Origin: Trebouxia sp. TZW2008
Lineage: Eukaryota; Chlorophyta; Trebouxiophyceae; Trebouxiales; Trebouxiaceae
DNA length: 64,000 bases
Direction: 5' to 3'
NCBI GenBank assembly: GCA_002118135.1
Contig: BDIU01000124.1
Location: 1-64,000, forward strand
Part shown: positions 44,208-56,481 of the stretch, one piece after another
Numbering within the stretch: position 1 is the stretch's first letter
Layout of the letters: the number at the start of each line of letters is the position of its first letter
Notes under the pieces: model-generated
What the model was told of the DNA's origin: nothing
The model's input: the letters and a program-made list of their open reading frames with translations, nothing else
Databases searched by the model: none
Translations under genes and position numbers: made by a program

Positions 44208-47200
44208 TCAGGCTGAGGCAGTGATTGCTGGTCTGAAGGCATTGATGTGTGCTTGTGCCACGCTGCGTGCAAGAGCCAGCCGAACCACTGTAAGCTCTTG
44301 CCGCTGATGCACATCGTCCTTGGGCAGCCATGCAGAAGCTTCCTGCACAATGCAAACAATCTTTGAGACCAGAACATTTGTCCACACTGTCGATACAAAA
44401 GAAACTGAGGTTTTATAACCCCAGATGCTTCTACATAAAAACTTTGACTTGTTGATGCTGCTTGTACCGATCATTCCATGAGATTGGACCAGTCAAGTAG
44501 CAGCGCATCAACTTAACAACCTGTCTTGTTGCGCAAGTCCGCACCACTGCACACCTGCTTCCAAACTTTCTGTACACATGCAGACAGGTGCGATATTGCA
44601 ATGGCAGAAGACACTGACTGTTCAGCGGCATGCTGTTTGCGTCTACAGCATTGTTAACATTACCTCTGGGTTCACTCATAGTCTATAACTCCCTATGGCT
44701 GACAACAGACTCCATGATGGGTGAACTCTGCAACAGTGATTGATGCCATGTGCCTTGCCATGCGATGCGGAACACCAAACTCACCTGTGTTCTGGTCAAG
44801 AGAGTTTGGCAATCCTTGTGGCTAAAGACAGAGCTTTGATTCCCGTCCATGATGGGTATTATATGGAACAGCAGATGAAGCCAGGTCTGCTGTGGAGCCA
44901 CCTTCCTGACCACAAGCACCATCACAATGTCACGCACACACTGAGCTGCCATTTTGACCTGCATTGCAAGCTTGTGTCACAGAGTTGGAGCTTCATCTGC
45001 TTTGTTTGACAAACTCAGACAGGTCCAACAACTTTTGCAGCAACACGGCCTTGTTCTGGAGCATTGCATGTAGAGTTGAAAGTAGTGAGGATGCTCAAGC
45101 TGAAAGCTCCAGCACATCTGGCTGGCAGTACTGTGAGTGTTCCAGCAGACATGGCTAGCAGCAGCAGTGGCAACTACAGGAGCGGCACGTCAGATGTTAG
45201 AACTGTCAGCAGAGACACAAAAGGCGGCTGCTTGGGAGAACAGGTGCCCTACTTGATTTTGGTCTTTGGCATCAACTACTTGAGTCATAGCCTGCTGTAG
45301 CTTCAGGAAGCCCTGCAGGAAGCCTAGGGTTCCACGGTGCTGCACTAGATTCTGAGCCTGCTGTGCATCATTTGTGGTCTTGCCTTGGGACTGTTGCGCC
45401 TCAGCAGGGGCCATGCTGGTCAACAGCCCCTCCAGATTGCACAGCTCTGGGATGGGATGAAAGCCTGGTACAACACAAAGACTTTTGGAGATATGCTATA
45501 TTCCCAAAGATTGCCATCGAAAGCTGTTTGCATCAGACAAATGGTCCATGTTGCATTGCGGCACATCACCTGTGACTGGCAGTGTCCAGAAAGGCAGGCC
45601 AGAACACATTGGCACTGCTGGCATGTAAGGCATTCCTGGCGGGTTTGCTGCAGCTCACTTTACTGTTTTCATGACAGGACAGTTGCAAAAGGCAACAACT
45701 GTTGAGCTGTAGCAGCAGTGCATGATGCGGAGCAATGGACCTTTGCACATGGTTCCTCAAAGTTGTTCACAGCTGGGCTGGTACCAGAATGCAGATACTG
45801 GCACGACAAGCGTGACATGATGCCAAGAGGTGTTCAGCATTCTGCTCAAGACATGTCAAAGAATCCAAACACAATTTCTACATCCTGTGTCACATTTGTC
45901 AACGCAATGCTGCATGTTTCGGAGAAAATCAGCGAGGCAAACCTGAAGCAGTGTCTGCCAGCATGTCCTCCACTTGCCGCACGACGGATGCAACTGCATC
46001 AGAAGCTCTTGACTCATCATGCCCTGCATGTGTTGCAGCTTTGCTTCAAGATGCTGCACTTGATGGCAGCAATACAGTCATTGAGAAAGACTGTTTTGCA
46101 ATTGTTTCTTGCTCATCTCCCGTTGTTTGGGTGCGTTTTGGCTTTAAAACTCTGCTGCACCCCCAGAGCGAGCCAGTGCAGGGAGGAAGGGCGGGCCAGT
46201 AATGGGTCCATGACTACATCCTGGTGAGGACCCAAACTCAAGGTCTTGTTGCTTCTCTTTGTGGCCTAAAGCCTGACTATGAGTACCAACATGCTATTTT
46301 CTGGCTCTGAAGAACCAAGAAAGGGCGACAGCAGTTCTGCTGGCCTGGCAATGGACTTTGCCCATGTGACAGGTGCCATAATTGTGGTTGAAATGTGCAA
46401 TGCAGGATAAAGTCACCTCTGATGAACCAGGAAAGAGCGGCGGCAGTTCTACCGGCCTGGCAGTGGAGAGTGCCCATGTGGCGGCAGATGCCCACCCCCA
46501 CTTGAGGCAACCCATACAGCTGACACTGCTGCACCAGCTGATTGGCTAGCCTGACATCTCCCTGCAGCAGTCACACTATTGTTGCCACAGGCAAGGACTG
46601 AAGTTATTGTTGCTCCTGTTGAGCATTTTATTCTGCACTTGCTGATTGGCTAGCCTGTAATTTTCCTGCAGCACGAACACAGGCATTGGCATTGGTGACA
46701 CCCATTCAAGCATGAGAAGATGCAGAACTGGTTGCCACTGCTGCACTAGCTGGTTGGCTAGTCCAGCACCTCCCTGCACCAGCCATACAAGCAAGAGGTC
46801 TTGTAGAAACCAGTAGCACTGCTGCACCAGCTAATTGACTGGCCTATCACCACCCTGCCATCATACTAGCACTAAGTAATTGCCAGATGTACCAGCTCCA
46901 TGACACAACAGCATGTTTCTAACATCAAGAATCCTATGCTTCTCAAGAGCATCTGACAAGCAATGCATGCCTCCACTTAGCATCATGATTGGAAACTGGA
47001 CTCATGCCTAATCAGAAAGCACATGAGACCCCATATTGACAAGGGCAGGATGCAAATCATGAAAGCAATGCAATGCAAGCAGACGAGCATGTGCACCTGA
47101 TCCAGGCGCATGTGGCTGAGCAGCTGCTCCATGGCTGCCGCCCCATGGAAGGGACACCAGGCCAGGTAGGCGGCAGCTACATGCCAGATGGAGGGGTAGG

Positions 47201-50200
47201 GCATCAGGCTGTGGGCATACGCCAGGGTCAGCTTCTCTGTCAGGTCTCCGCCCTCATGCTCCAAAGTTGTTTGCAATGCTGATCGGCCTGTACTCAAATA
47301 TGTATTAGTCGAGGAACAGGTGTGACAGCTCAGATTCTCAACGCGAAACCAATCAGCCTATACTCATGACGGCGAAGTCACACAACAAGCTTATGGAGCG
47401 CTGCTTGCAAGCATTTGTACCATTCCAATATACAAAGCAGATGGGCACAGCATGAGAGAGCAACACATGCAGAAGCGGACAGCATTCATGGAAGAGATGA
47501 CACAAACTTGCAGGGCAGAGATGTATGAAATGGTGCAGTACATGGCGTTGTAAGCTCAAAATGTGGCGGTGAGGATGTCAGGCATGCAAGCATAGGACCA
47601 CAGAGTCCTGGAATTGAAGAATGAATGCACACATGCAGCTCACACTTAAAATTCATGAAGTAGTGCGGAAGGAAGCAGCATGGCGTTATGACCTTGAGGT
47701 GTGGCAGTGAGGATGTCGGGCATGTGGGCCTTGAACCACAGGCTAAGCTGACTGACGGCCGACAGCACCCGCGGGGTGTCCATCTCTGCTGCACCCTGCA
47801 TGCACAACACACTGCCTGAGACCTGCCTTTTGGAACAGGGTAGGGGCACACAAGGGATGGTTCATGCTTGATCATGCCTCAATGAGTAGAACAAGGCTCT
47901 CTGCTGAACCCTGCACCCTGCACGCACCACATACTTCCTGAGACTCGCCCATCTGAGACCCGCATTTCAGGGCAGGTTTGGGCAAACAAGAGCTGATTCA
48001 TGCTTGATCAGGCCTCGATGAGCAGGACAAGGCTCTCTGATGCACCCTGCACACATCACTCACTCCCTGAGACCGGCCTGTTTGAGACCTGCCGTTCAGA
48101 ACAGGACTGGGCAACCAAGGACTGTTTCATGCTTGCTTCAGCATTGTTAAGTAGCAGACGGTGTGAGGTGTGGACATGAGCCACCCAGGCGCTGGCTGAG
48201 GGACGACCATTGTGCTGTTTTCCACTTGTGCTACGACTACAGCAACCTGTCACCCAAGTTTCACTTGACACACTGAGGGCTATATAGGTAATCAACACAG
48301 CAACTTGCTGGCAGCAGCTTTTTCATGAGGACGTCAGCCTGCTCTTGAGCAGAAAGGGGATGGCGAGGATTCGTTTGGGTGAAAGTATTGCTTCTGCTTC
48401 CATTTGTATTGAGGCTACAGCACTAAATGCCAAGAGTCTACTTGACACGCAATGTACTCACTGGCTGCAACTCTTCCATAAGGTTGAGGGACTGGCCAGG
48501 GGGGAAGGGGGTGCCAACCCCAGGCGCTGGCTGAGACAAGATTAATGCTGTTTGTGAGATGTAGTGTGACAGGTTGAGCAAAAGAATGGTTGCTAAGCAT
48601 GACTAACTGGTAACAGCTCTTCTATGAGGGTGATGAGTTGGCCAGGGGGCAAGGGGCGGTCAGGCCCCAAGCGCTGGCTCAAGCAGGATTCATGATGCAG
48701 GTTTTACCTCATGCTGTGACTACAGCATCAGATGCCTACAGTGCAGTCAACATGACAAGCATGGGATTGTTTGAGCAGCACAGACTTACGGGCAACAGCT
48801 CTTCCATGAGTGTGAGGAACTGGCCAGGGGGGGAGGGGTGCCCGGCCCCCAGGCGCTGGCTGAGACACTGAGTGACCATGGTGCCTACGTGCTGCCGGGT
48901 GCCGCCCTTGCTGGGTAAGCCATACAGCAACGTTCCAACCACCAACTCCAGCCAAGACATGGCTACGTCATCAATGGTTTGCCTATCACCTGTGGCATTC
49001 AAGACAGGATCTCATCGACAACAATTGTTGTGACAGGCTAGATACATTGTCGTTGAGCAAAATTGCTGTCTGCGTCGCTGAACGACTCTTCTCGCTGGGC
49101 AAGCTGTAAATAACCATCCCCACCACGAATGCCAGCCATGGCGTGCCTACCTCATCAATGGTCTGCGTAACACCTGGGACCAGCAAGACAGACAAGTAGC
49201 AAAGCTCCAGGCACAACAGGGCAATGACACCTATGTTCCCTCTATCGCCTGTGACACTCAAGGCAACATTCCCACCACCAGCTCCAGCCAAGACATGGCT
49301 ACTTCATCTATGGTTTGCCAATCACCTGTGCCAGGCAATACAGGATCTCATTGGGGACAATTGCTGGACAAGCAACATTGAGTTGCTTTGAGAACAACTG
49401 CTGTTTGAAAGACTGACAATCTCCAAGGATTTTCAGCTGTACAGCAGCATCCCCACCAGCAGCTCCAGCCAGGATATGGCTACCTTATCTACAAGTTTTC
49501 TGTTGCTTGCAGCATCCAATGCACACTTCGACTCAGCATAGCTTCAGCCATGGTATGGCATCTGCAACATCAATTACAGAATTTGACCTAGCAACAATCC
49601 ATGCAGACTTCTGCTTAAAAAGTTGCTGCCTGTGCCTGTGACATCCAGTCCTTGAGATATCGTGCAAGAGGTGTGACGTGAGCTCCTGCTTGGTACAAAT
49701 AACCTTTGACATCACCCACTACTGTGTTCTTGTCCACAACAGCAGTATGAAGTCTTGCAACAAAAGTACATGCCATCGGTCAATGTGTTGCTTTTACTGC
49801 GCAGCATACCTGCCATGATGCTGAGTGTGATGCGCAGGCCTTCTGCTGTCTCAGGAGCCCTGGACTGGCAGTCATCCCACCACAGGGGGCTATCCAGTAG
49901 CTTGAGGCAGTCTCCCTTCCAAGCCTCCCTGCACCCCGTTCAAGACTTAGCTGATGCATGATGAACATGATAAAATGAACAGCAGCATAGCGATGTGCAG
50001 CTTTTCTGCTGTGTCAGGTCCCTGGGAGTGGCTGTCCTCCAATACTAAGATCTCTCAGGCAGGTTGAGGCAGTCTGCCTTCCAAGCCTCCCTGCATCCCA
50101 CAACGCCGTTTTGAATCTTTTGCATAGCGAGCTTGACAGAAATAGCTATACAAATTGCAGTCTGATGTCATACCATCACGTACTTTGATACATGTGTCTG

Positions 50201-52842
50201 ATTGCAACAACACTTCTTGCTGACCGCGTTTTGCAGGAGCACGTCATGTGGAAAGCAGCAAAGCAGTGAAAAGATGCAGAAAGAGTGCTATCTGATAAGA
50301 AGAACATACTTGGCATCGGTGTATTGGGCCAGTGACATGTAGGCTCCATCCTCAGAGCTCTGGCCTGAAATGGGCTGAACCAGTGGCATGCGCCGCAGCA
50401 GGGCATCTGTTTGATCCAACAGGTGACCAGCAGCATTCTGCATGACACCAACAAGATTCTAGACAAAGTACTTGTTATTGCAAAATGCATAATTTGTGCA
50501 GCTGTCAGACTGCCATTTGACATGATCATCCATGCCAACTTATGTATTCGACAGCAGATGCACTGCCAAGCCCTGTCATAGACTACAAATTTGCTGACTC
50601 AACCAACAGCATCTGTATCTTTCCTGCAGCTGTTACACTGCACTGTGCAATGCTAACCTCTATCATAGATTTCAATTTTGTTGACTCAAAACAGGCAACA
50701 CTATATTTTGAAGATGAAATGCTGGTCAGGTGGGGCAGTCTCACCTCAGCCAGCATACAGTGGTGGTGTTCAGTAGCTTGCTCGCCAATACATGATATAT
50801 TATATGTGTTCACGTGTACATACAGCTGACATGCATGTAGGTATGCATGAGCTGTTGGTCAGGTTCAGGGGCGTCACCTCAGCCAGCATGGAGTGGCGAT
50901 CCTCGGCAGCTTGCATGTCAGAATGAAGGTACAGCAGGTCTCGGGCATCAGCTGTCCAGCCCACCAGCACCAGCCTCTGTATTGCTTGCCAATACCTGTA
51001 ACATGATTCCACATCAAGTACTCAACTGTGACCATTGGAAATGGCGACGGAAGCAATCTAGCTGGCTGACTATCACTGTCCCATAGGTTTGCTTCTCAGC
51101 AAACCTAGGGGACAGCAGCAAAGGGCTCTATATATTATCAATGCAGCCTAGTTGTGCGATTGATGCAGTGGTGAAATAGTAGTACCCATGTGTATACCAA
51201 CACAGTTGACAGGGGTGATGTGACCGAACGTGACGGGCACATGAGGACTTGCATGGAGTGATAGCCTGCTGCAACAAGGCGCAATGCGTGCCCATTTATG
51301 CCGTGCCTTGTCAACAAAGACAGGAGCATAATACAGGCTTTGCTGGGCATGGCAACAAAGTTAAGCAGCTCTGGGCACTATCTGCATTGAGACTTTTTGG
51401 TGCCAAAGTAATGGTTGAATAGGAATGTGTCTTGTCCACCTCAGCTGCACAAATTGCAGCGAAGACAATCAGCCTGACAAGGCTTGACAAATGTCCAGCA
51501 CAGGAGAAGGCAGCACCTTACCCTGGCACAGTCTGTGATGCTGCTTCTTCTTCAGTGATATTGGCAAGCACAGCATTGTACACCTCATGCACGCTGCCCT
51601 CTGGGCCTTGCAGCAACAGGTTATGTTGCTTGAACCACATCACCAGGTCCTGCAGCAAAATGGTACCTTGCTTTTTGCATTTCTGCATTCACCATGGTTG
51701 ATTGTGGCGCTTAAGTTAGCCAGTTGACAAACAGATTCCTCAATGATACCGCCTAGGCATCAACCCCACAATGCGCTGCAGCAAGCATGGTCCTTGGATC
51801 AGTATTCAAGTCAAACACTCTGCTGCTGAAATGCTCACTTGATCATGCCAAGTAAGCACAGAAAGGAAAGGCTCAATGCACACCAACAGTGACATCATTA
51901 AGTCTGCATTGCAATATGCGGTATTGTTTGCAAAGCATGCTGATGCATGCACCTCAGTGTATACTTACTTGTGTGACAGAGCCTTCCAGTCGCGGTGCCA
52001 GCACGTAGAACAGCTGCAACAGCTCCCAGGCACAGCAATCTTCTCCGACCAGTGGTTGGCCTGGGTCTGAAGCGGCAGGCCTGCAAGTAGTACAAAATTG
52101 ATATCAGCATGAGCGCGGCAGAACAAACCACTTCATCAACCAGTATCGATTTCTCCACCTGGTATGCACTGCTGATCAGCTGAGACTGGGATAGCTCAAC
52201 AGCTTGTCAGCACTTTGATCCTAAGACACGTTTTCGTGTAAACGCTTATCTTGCTGAGCAAATTGCATTGTGGGTGTGAGCCAAGATGCAACACACAGCT
52301 CATTAAAAGTGAATTGCACAATTTGGATCTGGAGTGCTCCAAGGCAAACACGCAGGAGCTGTGAGATACTGACCTGCCACAAGCTGCACGCAGGACAACT
52401 GCAATTTCTTGACTGTATTCAAGAATGCTTTGAAGCCGTACTGTCCTGTCTTGATCTGCATGAGGGCAAAAGCAATTAAGACAGCAGGAAGGGTATGACA
52501 ACCAGGCTGATGCTCGTTTGCATGACACAGCGCAGACTATACCTGCCAAGGCTTGAGTGTGCAGGGCTTGATACAGCTGCATTGTGTCAAATGCAACTTG
52601 TCTCTGCGCAGATGAGGGCTCGTCCCTACAACACGAAAAGAAAGTGAGGCATTTGTGAGGATACCGGGAATGCACAGCAAGCTATGTCACCATTGTGCCA
52701 TGCCAAAGCTGCTTTCAGCTTGCTGGGTGGAAGAGGAGGATGTGTCTGCTAACAAAAGCTCTCTGCCAAACCCCCACTGGAAGTCAAGCCTGCTTCCGGA
52801 AGGACATGGGTAGACTGCGGTGCCGACAACAGCTTCTGCCAT
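44208..52842 (-). CDS. NUP85: Nucleoporin Nup85 (Y-complex subunit)
   Basis: A scaffold component of the nuclear pore outer ring (Nup107-160 Y complex). Fifteen exons join in frame to 684 residues: 52691-52842, 52543-52625, 52374-52455, 51969-52080, 51522-51649, 50878-50995, 50310-50437, 49810-49928, 48790-48989, 47693-47795, 47097-47278, 46417-46561, 45253-45446, 44785-44958, 44208-44342. The protein is helical throughout. Family-like stretches are AWELLQLFYVLAPRLEGSV, DLVMWFKQHNLLLQGPEGS, GYWQAIQRLVLVGWTADARD with LLYLHSD, SLMPYPSIWHVAAAYLAWCP, FLQGFLKLQQAM and the C-terminal LTVVRLALARSVAQAHINAF. Start at 52842 is the first ATG of the open exon (MAEAVVGTAVYPCPSGS), preceded by CpG-rich DNA. 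At least seven introns carry duplicated, decayed pieces of the neighbouring exon, so exon choice in automated models will be error-prone; I chose copies that keep phase and lack stops. Confidence 0.88.
46310..46860 (-). repeat. Nup85 exon 12 fragment arrays
   Basis: The exon 12 start (minus strand GATGTCAGGCTAGCCAATCA, with acceptor CTGCAG) recurs upstream in intron 11 as diverged copies; plus-strand GCTgATTGGCTAGcC words appear near 46544, 46640, 46748 and 46830. The exon 12 end with its donor recurs downstream at 46310-46370. Intact exon 12 is 46417-46561; the others are fragments. Confidence 0.85.
47540..47795 (-). repeat. Nup85 exon 10, second decayed copy
   Basis: Plus-strand 47684-47750 (GGCGTTATGACCTTGAGGTG, GTGAGGATGTCGGGCATG) is echoed at 47545-47610 (GGCGTTGTAAGCTCAAAATG, GTGAGGATGTCAGGCATG). 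The left copy lies in the downstream intron and includes the donor region. Confidence 0.8.
47800..48150. repeat. Three intronic repeats, about 125-base period
   Basis: CCTGAGACctGCC-type words followed by GGAACAGG or equivalent, CAAG..TGATTCATGCTTGATCA and ACAAGGCTCTCTG recur from about 47811, 47935 and 48062. The last copy is the most worn. All are within the intron between Nup85 exons 9 and 10. Confidence 0.8.
48465..48880 (-). repeat. Nup85 exon 9, three copies of the 3' half
   Basis: CTCTTCcATgAGGgTGAgg, TGGCCAGGGGG and AGGCGCTGGCTGAGACA recur from 48471, 48618 and 48799 on the plus strand. The rightmost copy (minus-strand LSQRLGAGHPSPPGQFLTLM) belongs to the live exon; the other two sit in the intron beyond its donor. 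Confidence 0.9.
48905..49580 (-). repeat. Nup85 exon 9, about five copies of the 5' half
   Basis: The segment encoding TIDDVAMSWLELVVGTLLYG is intact in the live exon (to 48989). Copies follow at about 49,080-49,165 (TIDEVGTPWLAFVVGMVIYS, open), 49,240-49,332 (IDEVAMSWLELVVGM, then stop), 49,440-49,500 (VDKVAISWLELLVGMLLYS, then stop) and 49,540-49,585 (VIDVADAIPWLKL). The first four are spaced about 155-182 bases, and divergence increases to the right. Confidence 0.9.
49820..50105 (-). repeat. Nup85 exon 8, second decayed copy
   Basis: Plus-strand GAGGCAGTCTcCCTTCCAAG and CCTCCCTGCA at the live exon start (49900-49930) recur at 50067-50098, and the exon end (CTTCTGCTGTcTCAGG) recurs near 50007. 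The copy has internal differences and a stop, so it is not used. Confidence 0.85.
50720..50935 (-). repeat. Nup85 exon 6, duplicated 3' end with donor
   Basis: Plus-strand CACCTCAGCCAGCAT plus GGAGTGG at the live donor (50876 on) recurs at 50743 as CACCTCAGCCAGCAT plus ACAGTGG. In the minus sense both encode a MLAE|GT border. The 50,743 copy is a decoy donor site in the intron. Confidence 0.85.
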
Positions 52843-53536
52843 TGGAGTGCTGCTCGCGCGCGCTGCTTTAGGTGGTCAGAATGACGGGCATGAAGCGCTA
52901 CGCTTCACGCAGGTGACGCATCACTGATCAACATACATTTTCGATTGCCCAAAGCTGTGCATACGCTGGATACGCCTAGCCTTATTGAGATCTTGGCAAG
53001 TCCCGCACGCGAAGCCGCCTTTCGCGGCAGTCAAATGGCATGAACGCGTTTGCGCACACTGCTCTGATGCATCGCTCCGAAACCAGCCATGGGTTGCCAC
53101 TAGGCAAGCAGGGTCCGGGCCTTGCCTGCCGCTACATTTGGCTTTGATGCAATACAAGTCCAATTTCTTCGCCTGAATGCCAGCTGCATAAGCAGGGTGA
53201 CACATGAAATGGGATCTGTGATTTACATCATTGCAGTGACCCCCATGAGTCAAGGCTGAAATCTGCCATGTGCCTTTCATCACAATCTGAATGTATGCAA
53301 GGTCGTTTGCGAATACGATGCACTGCTGTGAAGACATTAGTCTCCTGTGTTTATCACAGTATACTTACTGAAGATCTCACACACTCAATCAGACCATGAT
53401 ACCCATTTGGCACTTCAAGGCTGTCACAAGTGAATTGGGCTGGGCAGCGGTATTGCTTGGCATCACTGCAGGGTGCGCACTCCTCAATAGGCAGCATGTG
53501 CCGTAGCAAAGCTTTACACATGTGCTGAGTAAACTT
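52843..53536. promoter_or_regulatory. Nup85 upstream region and WDR89 3' flank
   Basis: 52,843-53,150 is CpG-rich (GCTCGCGCGCGCTG near 52852, CGCACGCGAAGCCGCC near 53005) as at other gene starts, so it probably holds the Nup85 promoter. 53,340-53,536 is likely the WDR89 3' untranslated region. No gene seen. Confidence 0.45.
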
Positions 53537-56059
53537 TCAGTACGGAGACTGCCGCCGGCGCACAGCATCATTCCTCATGACAGAGCCTGAAGACCGTGAG
53601 CCTGGCTTCTGCATTAGCTGCTGCTGCTGCTCCCCACCAGCTAAGGGCTGCGCAGACCACTGCACTAGACGAGCATCCTCGCCACCAGTCACCAAAGCTC
53701 CTGAGTCAGACCACAGCACTGACCGTACCACCTGCATACAGCTTCCACAATCACTTGATAACAATGTTTCACATGTTCCCATGCGCATTTGAAATGTGTG
53801 TGGTCTGGTCTTGCTGTCGGCTTGTTTTGAAATTCTCAGTACAGGTGCCATCACATTGTAGTGCCTAGGTCGGCAATGACCACAACCTCTCAGCCAACAC
53901 CAGAATGACAGGACACTGGCAAGTCACGCTACACGCCAAACATTGAACCCTGACGCATCATGAACTCATAATCAGCCTCCTCCTGACTACCAATGACTAC
54001 AAGAAACACAGCTAGACGTGGGAGACATGATTTTTCTGTTTTCTGCTAGTCCCCAGTGTGTATCATGCAGCAAGACAAGAAAGAAGAATGCCTATGCTGG
54101 CAGGCATCACACCCAGCCTTCCTGACACCTCAGCAAGAAATAATCCACTCACCAAGTCATGGGCGCCTGACAGGACAGCCCTGGGTCCCCCAAAGCTGCA
54201 ACGGCCCCCAGGGGCAGAAGGCTCTGTCACAGGGAAGCAGCCAACTGCCCCTTGGTTGCTCCCAGCCAGCAGTAGCAGCTGATTGCTACTTTGGCTGTAG
54301 GCACAGGTGATGAGGTAGTCAAGGGCAGGGCCAAGAGCATCAGCCCCAGGTGTCATGCTGGCTGCTTGCGTGATGCTTGCTCTTGTGTTCAGATCCTCTC
54401 CAAGCACCCCTTGACCACCTATATGGCACACATATGCTGTGTTGCTACAATGCATTTGCATTTTCTCAATTAGCCCTGGACCGTCGGTGCCAGCTGGCTA
54501 AAGACAGAAACAACCATGTTTACATGAGCACCTGGTGTGAATGGCAACTCATGATGACACTAGATCTTTGCATGTTCCATGCAAGCCATTTGACCAGACA
54601 ATTCACGACAGTATGCACAAGCAAGACTCAAGCAAACAGCAGCAAACATCATTGGTCAGATGCCAGTACTCACATGGTATTGCTGCGCGCAGCTACAGCT
54701 TTTTTTGCTGTATTACTGCTTTAACCAGGGTGCTCAAATGCCCTGCCACAACTTTTCTGCTTTGCTGTTGTGGTTAGACAGAACCCTCATGGGCAACACT
54801 GCAGTCCCAATGTGTGATGCTCATGCCCACCTGTTGATTCTTCATCACAGGCAGCGAGCCACTCCCACAAGTGCAGGGTCTCTGTATGGCTCAGGCACCA
54901 TAGCTTCTCTGACTGAGCACCATACAATCCAATGCGGCTGACAGAGGTGTACACATTCAAAGCGGCCTGCAGAGAAACAGCGTCTTGATGCCTATACGAA
55001 GAGGCTCCAGCATAGTGACTTTGTAGACACCAGCATAAGGCGCTGCTGTGGACCTTTGACCAAACTTAGGACAAGAGACAATGCATGTGTTTGATGTTGT
55101 ATGATGAATAGGCTCAAACGTGAGGCACGACTTGCAAATTCACAGCTCAAAATGGCACAGCTAGTAGAGTCATACAGCGATGACGACAGGCTCGTTGACT
55201 TGGCATCCAGCTTACCAGAAAGCCTTCATCTTCATCAAAGCCATTTGATAAGTCAAAGACATTGATGAGGCCATCGACTGAGCCACTCAAGAAGCGGTTG
55301 CCATGAAACATAACCTGCAACAACAGGCTCAATGTCATCATGACACGCACTGAGCCTACTGACACAGATGTTCTGGTAGATCCAATTGCAAGCTGCCTGG
55401 CTCAGATCCTCACCTGAGTCACGTCTTCAGCATGAGTGTCAGCAAATGCACCACACTGCTTGCCAGTGCGAACGTCCCAGAAAAGCACTTGGTCATTTGC
55501 GCCAGCAGCAAGATATGTGCCTGATGTATTGCAGCTCCAGATCTTGCTGTTTTCGGCTGAAAACCTGCACCGGACATCAGATGGCTGCAGAAGCTGCTAA
55601 AGAAGCTGATGCAGCTGGCCTGGAGATGAACGGCGTTTCGACTCACAGCTGTGCTTGTTTTCCACTTCTGCAATCCCAGCATCGGATCGTCCCGTCTTCG
55701 GAGCTAGAATAGAATGCGTTCGAAGTGCTTTGGTCACCAAACAGAACTGAAGTGACAGTGTCTGTGTGGCCTGTCAGGTCGCCAACGTAGCTCAGGCCTT
55801 GAGAGTCCCTCGTTGTAAACAGCTTGATTGTGTGATTGCTGAGTGATGCTGCTACGCAGCGCGAGTCTGCGCTGACGGCAAGGTCGAATACGTAGCACTG
55901 ATCACGCCCGTCAAAGTCCGTCTTGACGATGTTGACTGCGTTCAAGGCAGCGCAGGGAGCGTGAGAGCCTGTGCTTTGTGCAGCAACTGGCTGCTGCATA
56001 CGCCGTGCCAGCTCTTGCTCGGCTGTTTCCTCCTGCTCCTCGTCATATCTAATATGCAT
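53537..56059 (-). CDS. WDR89: WD40 protein WDR89 (GTS1-like)
   Basis: A WD40 beta-propeller; the plant relative GTS1 has been linked to ribosome biogenesis and growth, other roles are unclear. Six exons give 400 residues: 55647-56059, 55414-55564, 55216-55314, 54831-54966, 54153-54361, 53537-53731. Repeats end in WD-like pairs: SEDGTIRCWDCRSGKQ, GANDQVLFWDVRTGKQCG, SGSVDGLINVFDLSNG, then the WDR89-typical LWCLSHTETLHLWEW, an LLLAGSNQGAVGCFPV blade, and SVLWSDSGALVTGGEDARLV. The tail is Gln/Ser/Arg-rich. Start at 56059 (MHIRYDEEQEE) is the first ATG in the open frame. Head to head with ALIX. Confidence 0.92.
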
Positions 56060-56481
56060 GTTGCGGGTGTACGATGTACAATGCGGCGGCCGTGAAGTCA
56101 ACGACTTGATGTGCCTTTTGTTGTTTGATACGAAGGGGCGACTCGTCAGGACAGGATCGCGCACGTCAGTTGCAAATGTTAGCTGCAGAGGTTTGCGGCC
56201 TGCGAAGGGGCGCTTTGCAGCAAGACTATAAGGGCAGCAAAAAGCGCCCCTTCCGCTTCAGCTACCAAGCACAGTTCATCTTCTCAAAGGCTTACAGGTG
56301 TCTCAGATCGCCTAGCGGAAGCTGAGAGACCCTGTTGATCAGGCCCTTTCGGCAAAAGCATCAACTTGCGCTCAGAATTGCAAAGTTGCTGCGATCGGTG
56401 TCCCGCAAAGCTGTGTGAGCAAGTCATTCTTCTTACCGAAGAGCTCAAGACGCACGCACCTGAACCACCTTTACAAGCATC
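56060..56481. promoter_or_regulatory. Shared divergent promoter region, WDR89 / ALIX
   Basis: A 422-base CpG-rich gap between outward-facing starts. GAAGGGGCGnnnnnGCA-like sequence recurs near 56131 and 56204 (GAAGGGGCGCTTTGCAGC), and AAGCGCCCC at 56241 is its complement. No TATA box is certain. Confidence 0.55.

Noticed and set aside
46310..50105. CRISPR-like regular array
   Set aside because: The repeats are pieces of the adjacent exons with splice sites, unevenly spaced and progressively diverged.
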